Below are positions 1 to 7,788 of a stretch of 64,000 nucleotides of DNA, one piece after another. How positions within the stretch are numbered: position 1 is the stretch's first letter; each line of letters begins with the position of its first letter. The stretch lies in NCBI GenBank assembly GCA_900766135.1, contig CAAFUF010000036.1, forward strand, positions 128,633-192,632, given 5' to 3'. The notes beneath the pieces are model-generated. The model did no database searches, was not told the DNA's origin, and worked only from the letters and a program-made list of their open reading frames with translations. This DNA is from Paenibacillaceae bacterium. Its GTDB lineage: Bacteria; Bacillota; Bacilli; Paenibacillales; Paenibacillaceae. A program made the position numbers and the translations under genes.

Positions 1-272
1 TTTTCGAACTCGTACGTGATCACATCGGCCCGCTCCGCTAATTCACGCGCTGCGGCCTGGTCGTCGTAGCGGGCCACGATTTGGCTCGCCACCTGCCCGC
101 AAGGCGCGTCCGGCGTCGGATCCATCGCCACGAACCGGTAGCCGAGATGGCTCCCGGCCAGCGCCATCATCCGGCCCAGCTGGCCTCCGCCAAGCACGCC
201 GATCGTTGCGCCCGGCTCGATGACCGGAGCGCCGCTAACGCCGCTCTCTTTCCCCAACGTTTGGTCGCTCAT
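1..272 (-). CDS. purK: 5-(carboxyamino)imidazole ribonucleotide synthase, N-terminal part
   Basis: About 90 N-terminal residues are visible; the gene runs off the left edge. It carries the glycine-rich nucleotide loop GVLGGGQLGRMM and the following DPTPDAPCGQVA stretch typical of PurK, the ATP-grasp enzyme that carboxylates AIR to N5-CAIR in purine synthesis. I chose the ATG at 270-272 because it overlaps the purE stop codon as ATGA, the usual translational coupling of this pair. It is the second gene of the riboswitch-controlled purEK operon. The first 18 or so residues before the Rossmann-like loop are a slightly long N-terminal extension. Confidence 0.93.
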   Translation of the reverse strand, partial: MSDQTLGKESGVSGAPVIEPGATIGVLGGGQLGRMMALAGSHLGYRFVAMDPTPDAPCGQVASQIVARYDDQAAARELAERADVITYEFE

Positions 273-766
273 TCGGCCGCTCCTAACTCCGAGCCGCTCT
301 CCAGCACCTCGGCTTGGATCCGGTCGCGCCGCTCCTGCACCCGGCGCATCACCTCAGGGTCAAACGCGCCCAGCATTTGCGCCGCGAGCAGCCCGGCGTT
401 GATCGCCCCGGCTTTGCCGATGGCCACCGTCGCCACCGGGATGCCGCCCGGCATCTGCACAATCGACAGCAGCGAGTCGAGCCCGTTCAGCGCGGCCGAC
501 TTGACCGGCACGCCGATGACCGGCAGCGTCGTTTTTGCCGCCACCATGCCCGGCAGGTGGGCAGCCCCGCCCGCTCCCGCGATGATGACCTTCAGTCCGC
601 GGCCTGCGGCCTTCTCCGCGAATTCGAACATCAAATCCGGGGTGCGGTGCGCGGATACGACATTTTTTTCGTAAGGAATCTGCAGTTCTTCCAAAACGGC
701 ACAGGCATGGGACATCGTTTCCCAGTCCGATTTGCTGCCCATGATTACGGCGACTTGTGCTGTCAT
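269..766 (-). CDS. purE: N5-carboxyaminoimidazole ribonucleotide mutase
   Basis: The 165-residue protein begins with the PurE signature VAVIMGSKSDWETM and contains the SAHRTPD and GAGGAAHLPGMVA segments that form the CAIR-binding active site. PurE converts N5-CAIR to CAIR in de novo purine synthesis and works as an octamer in the cytoplasm. Length is normal for class I bacterial PurE. A GGAGG-type ribosome binding site lies just before the ATG. It is the first gene of the operon, overlaps purK by 4 bp, and sits behind a long leader with a guanine riboswitch and a PurR-type operator. Confidence 0.96.
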   Translation of the reverse strand: MTAQVAVIMGSKSDWETMSHACAVLEELQIPYEKNVVSAHRTPDLMFEFAEKAAGRGLKVIIAGAGGAAHLPGMVAAKTTLPVIGVPVKSAALNGLDSLLSIVQMPGGIPVATVAIGKAGAINAGLLAAQMLGAFDPEVMRRVQERRDRIQAEVLESGSELGAAE

Positions 767-964
767 GCCTCAACCTCCATACTTAACTTTTTGAATCTAG
801 CGATTTATAGATGGCCGAATACGGAAAAGGGCCCCGAACTTCCTGGAAAATAACGAAGATTTCCCGAAATTCGCGGACCCTGAGGAATACGAAACCTGCG
901 TTCGGGCAGCCAAGGGCCGCGCCGACGGCAACGCAAAGCCCGGCGCTTGCCAGCCCAGGCTCAT

Positions 965-1002
965 AAAAAGAAGGCCTTCCGTGCGGAGTAGCCTTACCTT
1001 CA
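965..1002 (-). terminator. probable attenuator terminator of the purE riboswitch
   Basis: Downstream of the aptamer on the minus strand, GAAGG pairs with CCTTC around an inner region that can itself pair, and the 3' arm runs directly into TTTTT. The position between aptamer and purE fits a riboswitch expression platform. The stem is imperfect, so the exact fold is uncertain. Confidence 0.55.
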
Positions 1003-1012
1003 TCACGTATTC

Positions 1013-1081
1013 GCTCGTAGTCCGAAAATTTACGGTTCTCGGGTAGAAACTTCCGGGCCCTATCCCCGGCATTATACGAGA
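1013..1081 (-). promoter_or_regulatory. guanine riboswitch (purine aptamer)
   Basis: Read on the minus strand, P1 is CTCGTA/TACGAG. The core has TATAATG in J1/2, a P2 arm CCGGG/CCCGG, the joining segment AAGTTTCTACC, a P3 arm with ACCGTAA in its loop, and GGACTACGAG closing P1. This matches the purine riboswitch layout nearly base for base. The discriminator position in the GACTACG segment is C, which by established rules selects guanine or hypoxanthine rather than adenine. It lies about 30 nt after the predicted transcription start and about 250 nt before purE, so high guanine should stop purEK transcription. Confidence 0.93.
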
Positions 1082-1116
1082 TATGATGTTCGGCGGCGAG
1101 CCGCCTTTCCTCTCCT

Positions 1117-1146
1117 AGTGTACCAATGGCGGACACGACATGTCAA
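1117..1146 (-). promoter_or_regulatory. purE operon promoter
   Basis: On the minus strand TTGACA (1141-1146) and TACACT (1117-1122) are separated by 18 bp. This would start transcription near 1110, about 30 nt before the riboswitch. The PurR-type boxes lie just upstream. Confidence 0.75.
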
Positions 1147-1149
1147 CTC

Positions 1150-1193
1150 AAACCCGAACATTAAATGATTGTAAAAACCAAATGTTCGTTTTT
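1150..1193. promoter_or_regulatory. PurR-type inverted PurBoxes
   Basis: AAACCCGAACATT (1150-1162) and AATGTTCGTTTTT (1181-1193) are inverted copies of the Bacillus PurBox core CCGAAC, separated by 18 bp. They lie immediately upstream of the purE -35 element. In Bacillus the PurR repressor binds such pairs and is released by PRPP. The spacing is slightly longer than the usual 16-17 bp. Confidence 0.7.
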
Positions 1194-1231
1194 GAACAAT
1201 GTCCCCGGAAAAGGCAAACCTGCGTGATGAA

Positions 1232-1265
1232 CAAAAAAACCTAGCCCGTAAAAAACGACTAGGTG
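1232..1265 (-). terminator. terminator after the gln/glnKL cluster
   Basis: On the minus strand a CCTAG...CTAGG hairpin with inner CG pairs is followed by TTTTTTTG. It lies just downstream of the glnL stop codon. Confidence 0.7.
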
Positions 1266-1289
1266 AAATGAAATATTCGTTTGCTTCAT

Positions 1290-2201
1290 TCATCCGCCCA
1301 ACTGTTCCTGCAGTTCGATGTACAGCACCTGCAGGAACTTCTTGATATTTACTTTCCCTTTACTGTTGCCCGGCTCCCGACCTTCCTCGATCTCCTTCAT
1401 CTTCAACCGCACGTCTTCAAAGTCAAAATAGAGCGGCGCATAGTACTCAAACCGAGGATTGCCGTAATCCGTCAGGCCCAGCGAAGCCAGGTTCGTTAAC
1501 CCCGCCGTCAGCGCGCGCCGCAGCCGTTGCTCGATCGCCTTCACTTCCTTCGCGATGTCCTCGGGCCTCATCTTGTACGTGGCCGCAGTCCGGCGATACA
1601 GCTCCTTCAAGGGCGGCAGGTTGCCGCCGGTTTCGCTTCCCTGTCCAAGCAGAATCTCCATCATCGCGATCATATCGCGGCTGCCGCTCTCGCCGATCAG
1701 GCCGAGGTTCATCAGGATCGGCTGGATCGCTTCGCGGACCGTCCGCTTGCCCGGCGCGGCCAGCGGCGTGCTGCGCAGGCCCTCCAGCTTCTTCAGGCTC
1801 GATTTGATCTCATTCAAATAGTGGCTCATCGCATACCGTTCGTTAACCTTCCTCAGCACCGTCTCCACTTCGATCCGGTTGATCGGCTTGCGGATGAAAA
1901 ACTCGATCCCGCTCCGGTACGCCCGTCCGACCATATCCTGGTTTTCGATTTGAGAGATCATCACGAACCGCGAGCTGCAGCCTTGAGCGCGCAGGGAATC
2001 GATCGCCTCGATCCCGTCTTGGTCGGGCATCAGCAGATCCATCAGTACGATGTCCGGCGACTCGCTCAGAATTTGCCGCACCCCCTCCTCTCCGCCGCCG
2101 GCCGTCCCCGTCACCTCGCCCAGGCCGCTGTCCTCAATAATGTGCTGCAGCATTTTTCGCGCACTGGCATCATCGTCTACGATACAAAAAGAGAGCGGCA
2201 T
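1290..2201 (-). CDS. glnL: GlnL-like response regulator
   Basis: The 303-residue protein has an N-terminal receiver domain (about 1-120) with the acidic pair DDD near residue 10, phospho-acceptor Asp55 in IVLMDLLMPD, and lysine in FFIRKPI. The C-terminal half resembles the YcbB/GlnL output domain rather than a common LuxR or OmpR HTH. In Bacillus, GlnL responds to extracellular glutamine through GlnK and activates glutamine-use genes. Here it follows glnK on the same strand with a 67 bp gap, beside the glutamine importer operon, which supports the role. The direct target is not shown; a repeat block upstream of glnQ is one candidate. Confidence 0.85.
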   Translation of the reverse strand: MPLSFCIVDDDASARKMLQHIIEDSGLGEVTGTAGGGEEGVRQILSESPDIVLMDLLMPDQDGIEAIDSLRAQGCSSRFVMISQIENQDMVGRAYRSGIEFFIRKPINRIEVETVLRKVNERYAMSHYLNEIKSSLKKLEGLRSTPLAAPGKRTVREAIQPILMNLGLIGESGSRDMIAMMEILLGQGSETGGNLPPLKELYRRTAATYKMRPEDIAKEVKAIEQRLRRALTAGLTNLASLGLTDYGNPRFEYYAPLYFDFEDVRLKMKEIEEGREPGNSKGKVNIKKFLQVLYIELQEQLGG

Positions 2202-2268
2202 CGGTTACACCCTCCTCAACGTTTGGTAAGTCGCGTTTTGCCCGGATACGTGCGGTTACTACTTTTTT

Positions 2269-3576
2269 CTACGTTGGAGCCGCCGGTTTCCGCAGCCTTG
2301 GCGTCGGAATGCGGATTTGGACCATCGCCCCGCCCAGCCCTGGCGCCGTCCCCAGCAAGAGTTCCCCGCCAAAGCGGGTCACGATGTCGCGTACATGGGA
2401 TAAACCGATCCCCGTCGCCGCGACCCCTTCCTCATCGAACTTGGTCGTAAAGCCCGGCTCAAGCACCATCTCCCGCTCGTCCCGCGGAAAGCCGTTCCCG
2501 CTGTCGCTCACCGTGAACAAGGTCCATCCCGCTTGCTCGCGGACCTCCAGATGAATCTGCCCCCGGCCCTGAATAGCTTCCACCGCATTGGCCGTCAGGT
2601 TCCCCAGCAGCGTAAGCAAGGGAATATAGTTGGAGGTGGCGTAGTCCAGAGTCATTTTCTGCGAAAAAACGATTCGTTTGCCCAGCATTTCGGCATACTG
2701 CTGCGTGCTATCGATGGCATATTGGACCAAACCCGACAACGGCATATCTCCTGGGACCTCGCGGTCCGTCAGCTTGATCAACCCGGCCAAAATCCGCTGC
2801 GAATCCTTCTTCACCTCATGGATTTGCTGCGTGATCCCCAGGACGTGACGCTTGTGCTCTTCCTGGCCCTCGTCCGACAGCCGTCGATACAGCCCATAGC
2901 TGCGCAGGGTCAGCTTCTCCAGCGTACCGATCGATTTTTTCAGATAAAACACTTCCCCGTACAATCCGGAGCTAAAGCTGAGCATCTGCTCGATCCGGCG
3001 GTTCTGCTCCTTTTGCACGATTCGCATTCGGCTGACGGAAATGCTGCTGTAAATGCCGGTGACGAAATACGTGCGCAGCATCGCGATCGCCATCAAAAAC
3101 GTCCATTCGTTGAGCTTAAACGTGGCCGTGCCGGTCACCAGCAACCGAGTTAACAGCTCCGCCTCGTTGGACAGCAGGTCGATCACCGCGGTCACCGCCC
3201 CCAGCGCCAAAGGATAGAAGCGGTCCAACCGCCGTTTGATCACGCTCATCCCTAACGCGAACACGATGTAATACACCGCCGCCGAACAATGCCTCGTCAC
3301 GCTTTCGGCCAAAGTCAAACCGTTGCCGAGCGCCTGATCCAGTCCCGTGCGAAACAGAAGCACCACCGCGCCGGAGACGACGCCCGTGATGAGATACGGC
3401 AATCGCCTCAGCAGCAGCAAGAACAACAAAAACGCACTGCTCCCCAGACCGATCCGAAAAATGTCGCCATCAAACGGGTTGATCTTCAATTCCCCGGCCA
3501 ATGCCGTCCCGACGGCAACGACCCCGATCTGAACGTATGCGGATTTATAGAAGGACTTGAAAACAACGTTCTCCAT
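2269..3576 (-). CDS. glnK: GlnK-like sensor histidine kinase
   Basis: The 435-residue protein has about six N-terminal membrane helices in residues 15-190, a coiled linker, and a C-terminal ATPase domain. That domain shows the N box NLTANAVEAIQ, the G1 box DSGNGFP and the G2 box ATGIGLSHV. The FTTK motif before G2 is also present. It matches the GlnK (YcbA) type of sensor that pairs with GlnL. The kinase should sit in the membrane and sense glutamine or a related signal. It lies 110 bp downstream of glnP without a clear terminator between, so partial read-through from the transporter operon is possible. Confidence 0.82.
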   Translation of the reverse strand: MENVVFKSFYKSAYVQIGVVAVGTALAGELKINPFDGDIFRIGLGSSAFLLFLLLLRRLPYLITGVVSGAVVLLFRTGLDQALGNGLTLAESVTRHCSAAVYYIVFALGMSVIKRRLDRFYPLALGAVTAVIDLLSNEAELLTRLLVTGTATFKLNEWTFLMAIAMLRTYFVTGIYSSISVSRMRIVQKEQNRRIEQMLSFSSGLYGEVFYLKKSIGTLEKLTLRSYGLYRRLSDEGQEEHKRHVLGITQQIHEVKKDSQRILAGLIKLTDREVPGDMPLSGLVQYAIDSTQQYAEMLGKRIVFSQKMTLDYATSNYIPLLTLLGNLTANAVEAIQGRGQIHLEVREQAGWTLFTVSDSGNGFPRDEREMVLEPGFTTKFDEEGVAATGIGLSHVRDIVTRFGGELLLGTAPGLGGAMVQIRIPTPRLRKPAAPT

Positions 3577-3686
3577 CCCCGCTCACCCGGCTCCCGTGAG
3601 TTATATTGCCCCTTATCGTACCACAACTAAGGAAGGGTGCCTATACCTTACATTCCATTATATGTAAGAATGATGTTAGCTGATGC

Positions 3687-4337
3687 CTAAGCCTGCCGGG
3701 CTTCCCATCTTCTGGAGATAACCGATAACACAAAGTTGACGGAAAAATAAATCAACGCCACCAGCAGCAGAATGGGAATCGTATACGTGTAGCCGTGACC
3801 GATGACGATTCCGGCATGATGCATCAGCTCCGGCAAGGAGATGACGACCGCCAGCGACGTATCCTTGAGGAGCGAGATGAACTGGCTGACCAGCGGCGGC
3901 ACCATGCGCCGCAGCCCTTGAGGCAGGACGATGTGCCACAACGACTGCCAAGAGCTCAGTCCGGACGACCGGGCTGCTTCAATTTGCCCCTTATCGATGG
4001 AGGCGAGTCCGCCGCGTACGATTTCCGCGATCATCGCCGCCTCGAAAATGGTCAGCCCGGTCACCGTCGCGGCCACGAGTCCCAGCTTGATGCCGACCTC
4101 CGGCAAGGCAAACCGCATGAAGAAGATGATCAAGAGCAGCGGCAAATTGCGGATCAGCTCGACCCCCACCAGCAGGACCGGCGATAATACGGGCAGCCGC
4201 GTATAGCGGATCACGCCCACGATACAGCCGATCAGGAAGCTCAGTACGATGGATGCCCCGGCGACGATTAACGTCACGTAAAGCCCATCCGCCAAAAAAC
4301 TCAAATTCTCCGCACGATACGCTCCCGCAAAATCCAT
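3687..4337 (-). CDS. glnP: glutamine ABC transporter permease
   Basis: The 216-residue integral membrane protein has about five helices and the permease-ATPase contact loop EAARSSGLSSWQSLWHIVLPQ (near residues 140-160) with the conserved EAA...G...LPQ pattern of HisM-type amino acid permeases. It should form the membrane channel with the neighbouring permease at 4390-5040. A strong AAGGAGG site precedes the ATG. It is the last transporter gene of the cluster. The gene symbol follows the Bacillus glnQHMP naming and could be exchanged with glnM. Confidence 0.88.
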   Translation of the reverse strand: MDFAGAYRAENLSFLADGLYVTLIVAGASIVLSFLIGCIVGVIRYTRLPVLSPVLLVGVELIRNLPLLLIIFFMRFALPEVGIKLGLVAATVTGLTIFEAAMIAEIVRGGLASIDKGQIEAARSSGLSSWQSLWHIVLPQGLRRMVPPLVSQFISLLKDTSLAVVISLPELMHHAGIVIGHGYTYTIPILLLVALIYFSVNFVLSVISRRWEARQA

Positions 4338-4389
4338 CGAATCCCTCCTCCTTCTTTGCTCAATTTAAATCGGCCAGTCCGCCTTCGCC

Positions 4390-5040
4390 TCAGTACCTTC
4401 TTTCGAGCCTCCGCTCCCACACCCTCACCCCATAACTCAAAGGCAGCGTCAGCACCAAATAAAACAAAGCGACCAGAATATAAGTATCAAATGTCCGATA
4501 AGTTTCCGTATTCACGATGTCGGCAAAATACATCAAGTCCAGTCCGGCAACGATCGTCAATACGGACGAATTCTTGATCAAATTGATGAATTGGTTCCCG
4601 AGCGGCGGAATGACCAGCTTGATCGCCTGCGGCAGGATAATATGAAGCATCGTCTGCGCATAGCTTAGCCCGGACGAGCGCGCCGCCTCCGTTTGCCCTT
4701 TGGGAATCGCCAGGATGCCGGCGCGGATCGCCTCGGCGATGAACGAAGACGTGTACACGGCCAACCCGATCGTTCCCGCCGTAAAACCGTCAAGCGGCAC
4801 ACCCAACGTAGAAGGTCCGTAATAAAAAATATATACGACGAGCAGCAGCGGAATATTGCGGATAAATTCGACGTACCCCGTCCCGAACCAGCGAAGGGGA
4901 CGGACGGGGGCGATGCGGAACACGGCGATCAGGGCCCCCAGCAGGAAGCTGCCGGCCAGCGCCAGCAGGCTGGATAGAACCGTTCCCCGGAACCCTTCCA
5001 GGTACACGTCGAAATAATCGGTCAAAATCGTAAAGTCCAT
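4390..5040 (-). CDS. glnM: glutamine ABC transporter permease
   Basis: This is a second 216-residue HisM-family permease, the same length as its partner, with the EAARSSGLSYAQTMLHIILPQ coupling loop and about five membrane helices. Two similar permeases next to one binding protein and one ATPase are typical of glutamine/glutamate importers. It starts 6 bp after the glnH stop codon, which indicates tight co-translation. Assignment of glnM versus glnP is by gene order only. Confidence 0.88.
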   Translation of the reverse strand: MDFTILTDYFDVYLEGFRGTVLSSLLALAGSFLLGALIAVFRIAPVRPLRWFGTGYVEFIRNIPLLLVVYIFYYGPSTLGVPLDGFTAGTIGLAVYTSSFIAEAIRAGILAIPKGQTEAARSSGLSYAQTMLHIILPQAIKLVIPPLGNQFINLIKNSSVLTIVAGLDLMYFADIVNTETYRTFDTYILVALFYLVLTLPLSYGVRVWERRLERRY

Positions 5041-5046
5041 AACGAA

Positions 5047-5901
5047 TTATTCGCCCGGCTTCTTGCCGATCCATTTCTCGTAGATCTTATCGTACTCTCC
5101 ACTTTCGTGGAGCTCTTTCAACGTATCGTTAATCGCCTGCACGATATCCGAGTTGCCTTTTTGTACCGCGATGCCGTAAGGTTCGTCGGTGAACGGCTTG
5201 CCGACCACCTCGTAATTCGGGTCCTGGGCAGCCATGCCGTACAGGATCGCGTCGTCCGTTGTCAGCGCATCGCCTTGCCCCGCCTTTAACGCATTGAACG
5301 CATCCTGGTAGTTGTCGAATTCCAGCACCTTGATGCCGTCCACTTGATCGCGGATATTTTTCACCGAGGTCGAGCCTTTGCTGCCCAGCACCGTCGAATC
5401 GGCGGTGAGGCTCTCGATGCCCGTGATCGGGCTGCCCTTCTTCACGAGCAGCGATTGCCCCGATTGGAAGTAAACATCGGAGAAGTCGACTTCCTTCTTG
5501 CGTTCTTCGGTAATCGTCATCGTGGCCACGATCATATCGATCTCGCCGTTATTCAGCATCGGAATCCGCGTCTTGGAAGTGACCTCCTTTAATTCCAGGG
5601 CATTTTCGTCGCCGAGAACATGCTTTGCGATCGCCTTGGAGATATCGACGTCGAATCCCTCGACGTTGCCGCTGGCCGGGTCTTTCAGACCAAACAGCTT
5701 CGTGTCGTATTTCACGCCGACCACCAGCTTGCCGCGGTCTTTGATTTTCCCCAAAGCCCCGGCCCCGCTCTCTCCCGTCGTCGGAGCGGCATTCCCGCCG
5801 TCGCCGGCAGCATTGCCGCCCGCCCCGTTATTGGCACAACCCGCCAACACCGCCAATGCGCAGACCGCCGCAATACTCATTAACCTCCAACGTTTCTTCA
5901 T
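5047..5901 (-). CDS. glnH: glutamine-binding lipoprotein of ABC transporter
   Basis: The 284-residue protein has a lysine/arginine-rich signal sequence and the lipobox LAGC near residue 22, followed by a Gly/Asn/Ala-rich linker. The SBP family 3 fold begins at GKLVVGVKYD and includes GFDVDISKAIAKHV and ERKKEVDFSDVYF, typical of GlnH-like proteins. It should be anchored outside the membrane and capture glutamine (or glutamate) for GlnM/GlnP. It is second in the operon, 31 bp after glnQ. Substrate is inferred from similarity and from the adjacent GlnK/GlnL pair. Confidence 0.88.
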   Translation of the reverse strand: MKKRWRLMSIAAVCALAVLAGCANNGAGGNAAGDGGNAAPTTGESGAGALGKIKDRGKLVVGVKYDTKLFGLKDPASGNVEGFDVDISKAIAKHVLGDENALELKEVTSKTRIPMLNNGEIDMIVATMTITEERKKEVDFSDVYFQSGQSLLVKKGSPITGIESLTADSTVLGSKGSTSVKNIRDQVDGIKVLEFDNYQDAFNALKAGQGDALTTDDAILYGMAAQDPNYEVVGKPFTDEPYGIAVQKGNSDIVQAINDTLKELHESGEYDKIYEKWIGKKPGE

Positions 5902-5932
5902 CTTCTTTTCCTCCCCTTGGTTTCCGTATTTA

Positions 5933-6661
5933 TCAGTGGCTCAACAAACGGCTGAGGAACGTGCGCGTCCGCTCTTCCCGCGGGTTGGCGAAGAATTCCT
6001 CCGGCCCTGCCTCCTCCACGATTTGCCCTTGGTCCATGAAAATAATCCGGTCCGCCACCTCCCGGGCAAACCCCATTTCATGCGTGACCACCACCATTGT
6101 CATGCCTTCCCGGGCGAGCGTCCGCATGACGTCCAGCACTTCGCCGACCATCTCCGGATCCAGCGCCGAGGTCGGTTCGTCGAACAGCATGATTTTCGGC
6201 CTCATCGCCAGACCGCGGGCGATCGCCACCCGCTGCTGTTGACCGCCCGACAGCTGGGACGGATACGCCGACGCTTTGTCGGCGATGCCCACCTTCTCCA
6301 GATAAAACATCGCCGTCTCCTCGGCCTCCGCCTTGGAAATGCCCAGCACCTTCATCGGCGCCAGGGTAATATTGTCGATCACCTTTTTGTGCGGATACAA
6401 ATTAAAATGCTGGAAGACCATCCCGATATCCCGACGCAGCTTATTGATATCCGTTTTGCGGTCGTGGACCGGGAGGCCGCCTACCGTCAGCTCGCCGTTT
6501 GTGATCGTCTCCAGCCGGTTAATGCAGCGCAGCATCGTGCTTTTTCCCGAGCCGGACGGACCGACGACCACCACGACCTCCCCTTCCTCAACCTGCAAAT
6601 CAATCCCCTTCAGCACGTGAAAATGACCAAAATGCTTATCAACCTGGCGAAAGCGGATCAA
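5933..6661 (-). CDS. glnQ: glutamine ABC transporter ATP-binding protein
   Basis: The 242-residue ATPase has Walker A GPSGSGKS, the Q-loop region MVFQHFNLYPHKKV, the ABC signature LSGGQQQRVAIARGLA, Walker B IMLFDEPTSALDPEMVGEV and the switch His in VVTHEMGFA, all in the GlnQ/HisP arrangement. It powers import through GlnM/GlnP. Translation probably starts at TTG (6659-6661), preceded by GAAAGGAGG. It is the first gene of the importer operon. A block of 11-bp direct repeats lies 26-80 bp upstream and may be part of its control region. Confidence 0.93.
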   Translation of the reverse strand: MIRFRQVDKHFGHFHVLKGIDLQVEEGEVVVVVGPSGSGKSTMLRCINRLETITNGELTVGGLPVHDRKTDINKLRRDIGMVFQHFNLYPHKKVIDNITLAPMKVLGISKAEAEETAMFYLEKVGIADKASAYPSQLSGGQQQRVAIARGLAMRPKIMLFDEPTSALDPEMVGEVLDVMRTLAREGMTMVVVTHEMGFAREVADRIIFMDQGQIVEEAGPEEFFANPREERTRTFLSRLLSH

Positions 6662-6686
6662 CGGCAGCCCTCCTTTCAGCGTTTGG

Positions 6687-6742
6687 ATGTCCTTTGTATG
6701 TCCTTTGAATGTCCTTTGGATGTCCTTTGGGATGTCCCTTCA
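6687..6742. repeat. five 11-bp direct repeats upstream of glnQ
   Basis: ATGTCCTTTG-type units start at 6687, 6698, 6709, 6720 and, after a one-base slip, 6732. On the glnQ sense strand each unit reads AAAGGACAT, so it also resembles a ribosome binding site. The period of about one helical turn places all copies on one DNA face. Function is unknown; regulator binding (for example by GlnL) or a leader RNA role are possibilities. Confidence 0.8.
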
Positions 6743-6961
6743 ACCGTCCCTGCCTCGGGTCGATGTGAGTAATCGTAACATTTGAACATAACCTTACTTT
6801 GGCGACTATAAGAAACTACATTTTCCTATGCACCGGCCCGAAAATCGCCCAAAATTTATTTGATTCTCCGCCCAACTTATCGGACAAGCGTCAGTTTTCC
6901 TCACAGCAATCTTCCCTGACAAATAATGAAGAAGCCTTAAAGAAGCATTGAGGAAGCATTG

Positions 6962-7012
6962 CAGAAGCTCTGATGGAACACTAAAGAAGCATACAGAAGC
7001 TCTGATGGAACA
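6962..7012. repeat. 32-bp-spaced direct repeat of 19 bp
   Basis: CAGAAGCTCTGATGGAACA occurs at 6962-6980 and again at 6994-7012 without change. Related GAAGCATT pieces lie just before and between them. The surrounding 6742-7274 stretch has no credible gene on either strand. Confidence 0.75.
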
Positions 7013-7023
7013 TAAAAAAACTC

Positions 7024-7207
7024 TAACGCTTGTACTAAACGCTATTTGCACCAAAAACGGGACTTGCGAACCGTAACGCTTATGGGAGAGCTTATTTTCC
7101 GATTTCCACCCTAACAAAGGCAGAATTCACCCATATAAGGTTTCTGGTCAGCGTTAGAAATCAAACTCCCTTCTTTTCGCCCAAATAAGCATTCTGGCAA
7201 GCGTTAG
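7024..7207. repeat. array of four TAACGCTT/AAGCGTTA units, about 50 bp apart
   Basis: Units near 7024-7050 and 7074-7100 read TAACGCTT followed by a CTTATTT-like segment. Units at 7131-7157 and 7181-7207 are the inverted form ending in AGCGTTAG, and agree with each other at 22 of 27 positions. Centres are spaced about 49, 57 and 50 bp. No open reading frame explains this conservation. Confidence 0.65.
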
Positions 7208-7274
7208 GCTTAAATAAGGACCACACTTAGGCGCGCCTCACCGCACCAGACCCTACCGAACAAATCCTGCGCAC

Positions 7275-7313
7275 GCAAAAAAAGCCTGCCCGAATCATTT
7301 CGGTCAGGCTTCT
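7275..7313 (-). terminator. terminator after uspA
   Basis: On the minus strand AAGCCTGACCGAAA pairs with TTTCGGGCAGGCTT, with one mismatch, and is followed by TTTTTTT. It lies 14 bp beyond the uspA stop codon. Confidence 0.9.
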
Positions 7314-7326
7314 TGCAACAAACGCT

Positions 7327-7761
7327 TTATTTCACGACGAGCACCGGGATCCGCGCATGCTGGACGACGTTATGGCTGACGCTGCCAAGCACAAACTCGC
7401 GGATGCCGCCCAGTCCGCGGCTGCCGATGACGATCAGATCCGCCCCGTTTTTCTGGGCGTGCTCCAGAATCGTCTCCGCCGGAGCCCCTTGATCCATCTC
7501 CACTTCAGGTTCCAGGCCCGCGGCCTCAAGCCGGCTCTTCGCTTCCTCTGCCGTTCTTTCCGCCAACTCATAAAAATCCTTGTTCATGGAAGTGGGTACC
7601 GGCGCAAATCCCTCGGCCACGTAAAAACGCGGGAAATCGTACACGTGCAGGACCTCCAGCTTGGCCCCGGGCGTCGATTTGCACAACTCGATGGCTTTGT
7701 CCAGCGCTTTGTTCGCCGCTTTCGAACCGTCGTACGCGGCAAGAATTTTGTTGAAAAGCAT
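7327..7761 (-). CDS. universal stress protein, UspA family
   Basis: The protein of about 144 residues opens with the beta strand FNKILAAYDGS and ends with the UspA ATP-binding motif G-S-R-G-LGG...LGSVSHNV followed by PVLVVK. Such proteins bind ATP, form dimers and help survival under stress, but the exact role is unknown. I prefer the ATG at 7759-7761 over the GTG at 7768-7770 because GAGGTG sits at proper spacing before the ATG. It has its own terminator and follows the DUF1294 gene with a 27 bp gap. Confidence 0.9.
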   Translation of the reverse strand: MLFNKILAAYDGSKAANKALDKAIELCKSTPGAKLEVLHVYDFPRFYVAEGFAPVPTSMNKDFYELAERTAEEAKSRLEAAGLEPEVEMDQGAPAETILEHAQKNGADLIVIGSRGLGGIREFVLGSVSHNVVQHARIPVLVVK

Positions 7762-7788
7762 GGAAAGCACCTCACTTGTCCCAAGATT

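Noticed and set aside
783..1136. 117-residue minus-strand frame in the purE leader
   Set aside because: It runs through the riboswitch aptamer and terminator; the RNA structure explains the sequence.
5498..6772. 424-residue plus-strand frame
   Set aside because: It is antisense to glnH and glnQ, which have complete motifs; this is a by-product of high GC at third positions.
6806..7117. 103-residue minus-strand frame upstream of glnQ
   Set aside because: It lies in repeat-rich DNA, lacks a ribosome site and has atypical Cys/Phe/Ser-rich composition.
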